DNA of 64,000 nucleotides from Karalla daura. Lineage: Eukaryota; Chordata; Actinopteri; Chaetodontiformes; Leiognathidae. Below the pieces are notes generated by a model. That model did no database searches and was not told where the DNA came from. It saw nothing but the letters and a program-made list of their open reading frames with translations. The DNA lies in NCBI GenBank assembly GCA_029224185.1, contig CM055205.1:13711961-13775960 (forward strand). Reading direction: 5' to 3'. Positions 62,818 through 64,000 of this stretch are shown here, piece after piece. Position 1 is the stretch's first letter; the number at the start of each line of letters is the position of its first letter. Made by a program: the position numbers and the translations under genes.

Positions 62818-64000
62818 TGTGCATGTGCGTGTGCATGCGTGTGGGTGTGTGCGTGTGCATGCGTGTGTGTGTGCATGTGTGTGTGTTTGTGTCTGTTACC
62901 GGTGTGTGACTGGGATGGAGCAGTGGATACTAAAAGGGGACACAGTTGGAGACAAAGATCATGAAATACTATGAGAGTGTGACCCCTGTTATCTATGAAT
63001 TACTTCGCTGCTGGCTGCTGCACTTTGTCCACTTTTTGCCACCGTGTGTATGTGCGTCTGCATAATTGACCTGTTGAGGCGGGAGGTTGTGTGGGCCATA
63101 GCTGCTGTTCCCGAAGCTGCATGGTCAAACTGTGACTCATGCGCACTCAGCTGTGGTGATATTTAAAATTAGACAGCTGAAAAAACTTGTATCTAGGCAA
63201 CAAAATAAGACTCCCTGTGTCGTGATAAGCGCTCATACTGTATGAAATATACTTCAAAGCCCCCAAAAGAATATGGGACTACTGCTCCCTCCCCTCCCTG
63301 CAGCTGTGTCCGTGGGGGCGGATCTGGGGACAGAGAAAGCCGATGCCGTCTTGGAGAAATCCATACATTGGTTTTCACGTGGGCATAAAAACCTGATTTG
63401 AGGTCTGATTTGATGTGTGTACAATAAGGAAATCTGCTCTGTCAGCTCTAGCCCCAATATTAAGCCTGCAATGTCTGTGAGAATTACCTGAGACTTTGTA
63501 AAATCCAGCTAATGTACAAATCTAAGGCAAAATCAGAGAACAAAGGAGTTAAGGATATCACAAGTCTGACCTTCACTCCACCAAAGCAGTGGTCATATGT
63601 GGTCATAATGTACTTGTGAGGATTTCTTGAGTTTTACTAATGACTGGTAGATGATTTGCCAAGGTTTTTGGCTTTCAGAGCTGACTCTCCAGTCCACACT
63701 CTGCTTTGGATCAAACCTCTCGCCCACGATCTGGCATTTCTACATACTCAGAGATGGAGGAAGCTGGATCTCTGAGCAAGCACCTGGCATCACAAGACAC
63801 TGTACTGTCAATCCAAGTAGAAATGACAAAGCATTATTGCTCTAATTATTATTGCTAATAATAGGGTCGTTATTAATAGTAGTTGTACTGTATATCTAGC
63901 AGTAGTAGTTGTGGTGGTTGTAGTATTCAGAGCGGCATCATGATATAAAATCTACACAATGCAACAGCCAGTTGAACCTCTTGTCTGCTCTTTTGTAATA

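Overview
This is vertebrate nuclear DNA, most likely from a teleost (percomorph-type) fish. It has sparse exons with GT-AG introns, very many (CA)n/(GT)n and (GA)n microsatellites, a decayed Penelope-like retroelement, and dispersed repeats that I recognise from memory as typical of fish genomes. No bacterial-type genes, operons, CRISPR arrays or tRNAs were seen.

Two protein-coding genes can be supported, arranged head to head. On the minus strand lies the 5' end of a CUB-and-Sushi gene, best matched to csmd2. Exon 1 (50502-50670) encodes the N-terminus and a signal-like hydrophobic segment. Exons 2 (33014-33230) and 3 (12097-12209) together encode the first CUB domain. The splice phases agree across all three (1, 2, 1), and the introns are 17.3 kb, 20.8 kb and more than 12 kb. 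The rest of this giant gene lies beyond the left edge of the window.

On the plus strand, about 2.6 kb from the csmd2 start, lies an ortholog of human C1orf94. I reconstruct six coding exons between 53271 and 61272, which give about 589 codons with consistent phases. CSMD2 and C1orf94 are also divergent neighbours on human 1p34, so the local gene order supports both names. CSMD proteins are very large, mainly neural and epithelial membrane proteins of CUB and Sushi domains. The molecular function of C1orf94 is not established.

By region: 1-12096 is csmd2 intron 3 (partial); 12210-33013 is intron 2, with the Penelope-like remnant at about 25.8-26.8 kb, a paired octamer palindrome at 23.05 kb and a perfect 29-bp palindrome at 16.6 kb; 33231-50501 is intron 1, with microsatellites and CpG-rich DNA toward exon 1; 50671-53270 is the divergent intergenic region, with CT and AT repeats and a degenerate tandem array; 53271-61272 is c1orf94; 61273-64000 is downstream DNA with two poly(A) signals and a 99-bp GT tract. 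I found no novel gene system. The items worth a second look are the noncoding palindromes, the tandem duplications, candidate conserved noncoding stretches and the exon ambiguities of c1orf94.
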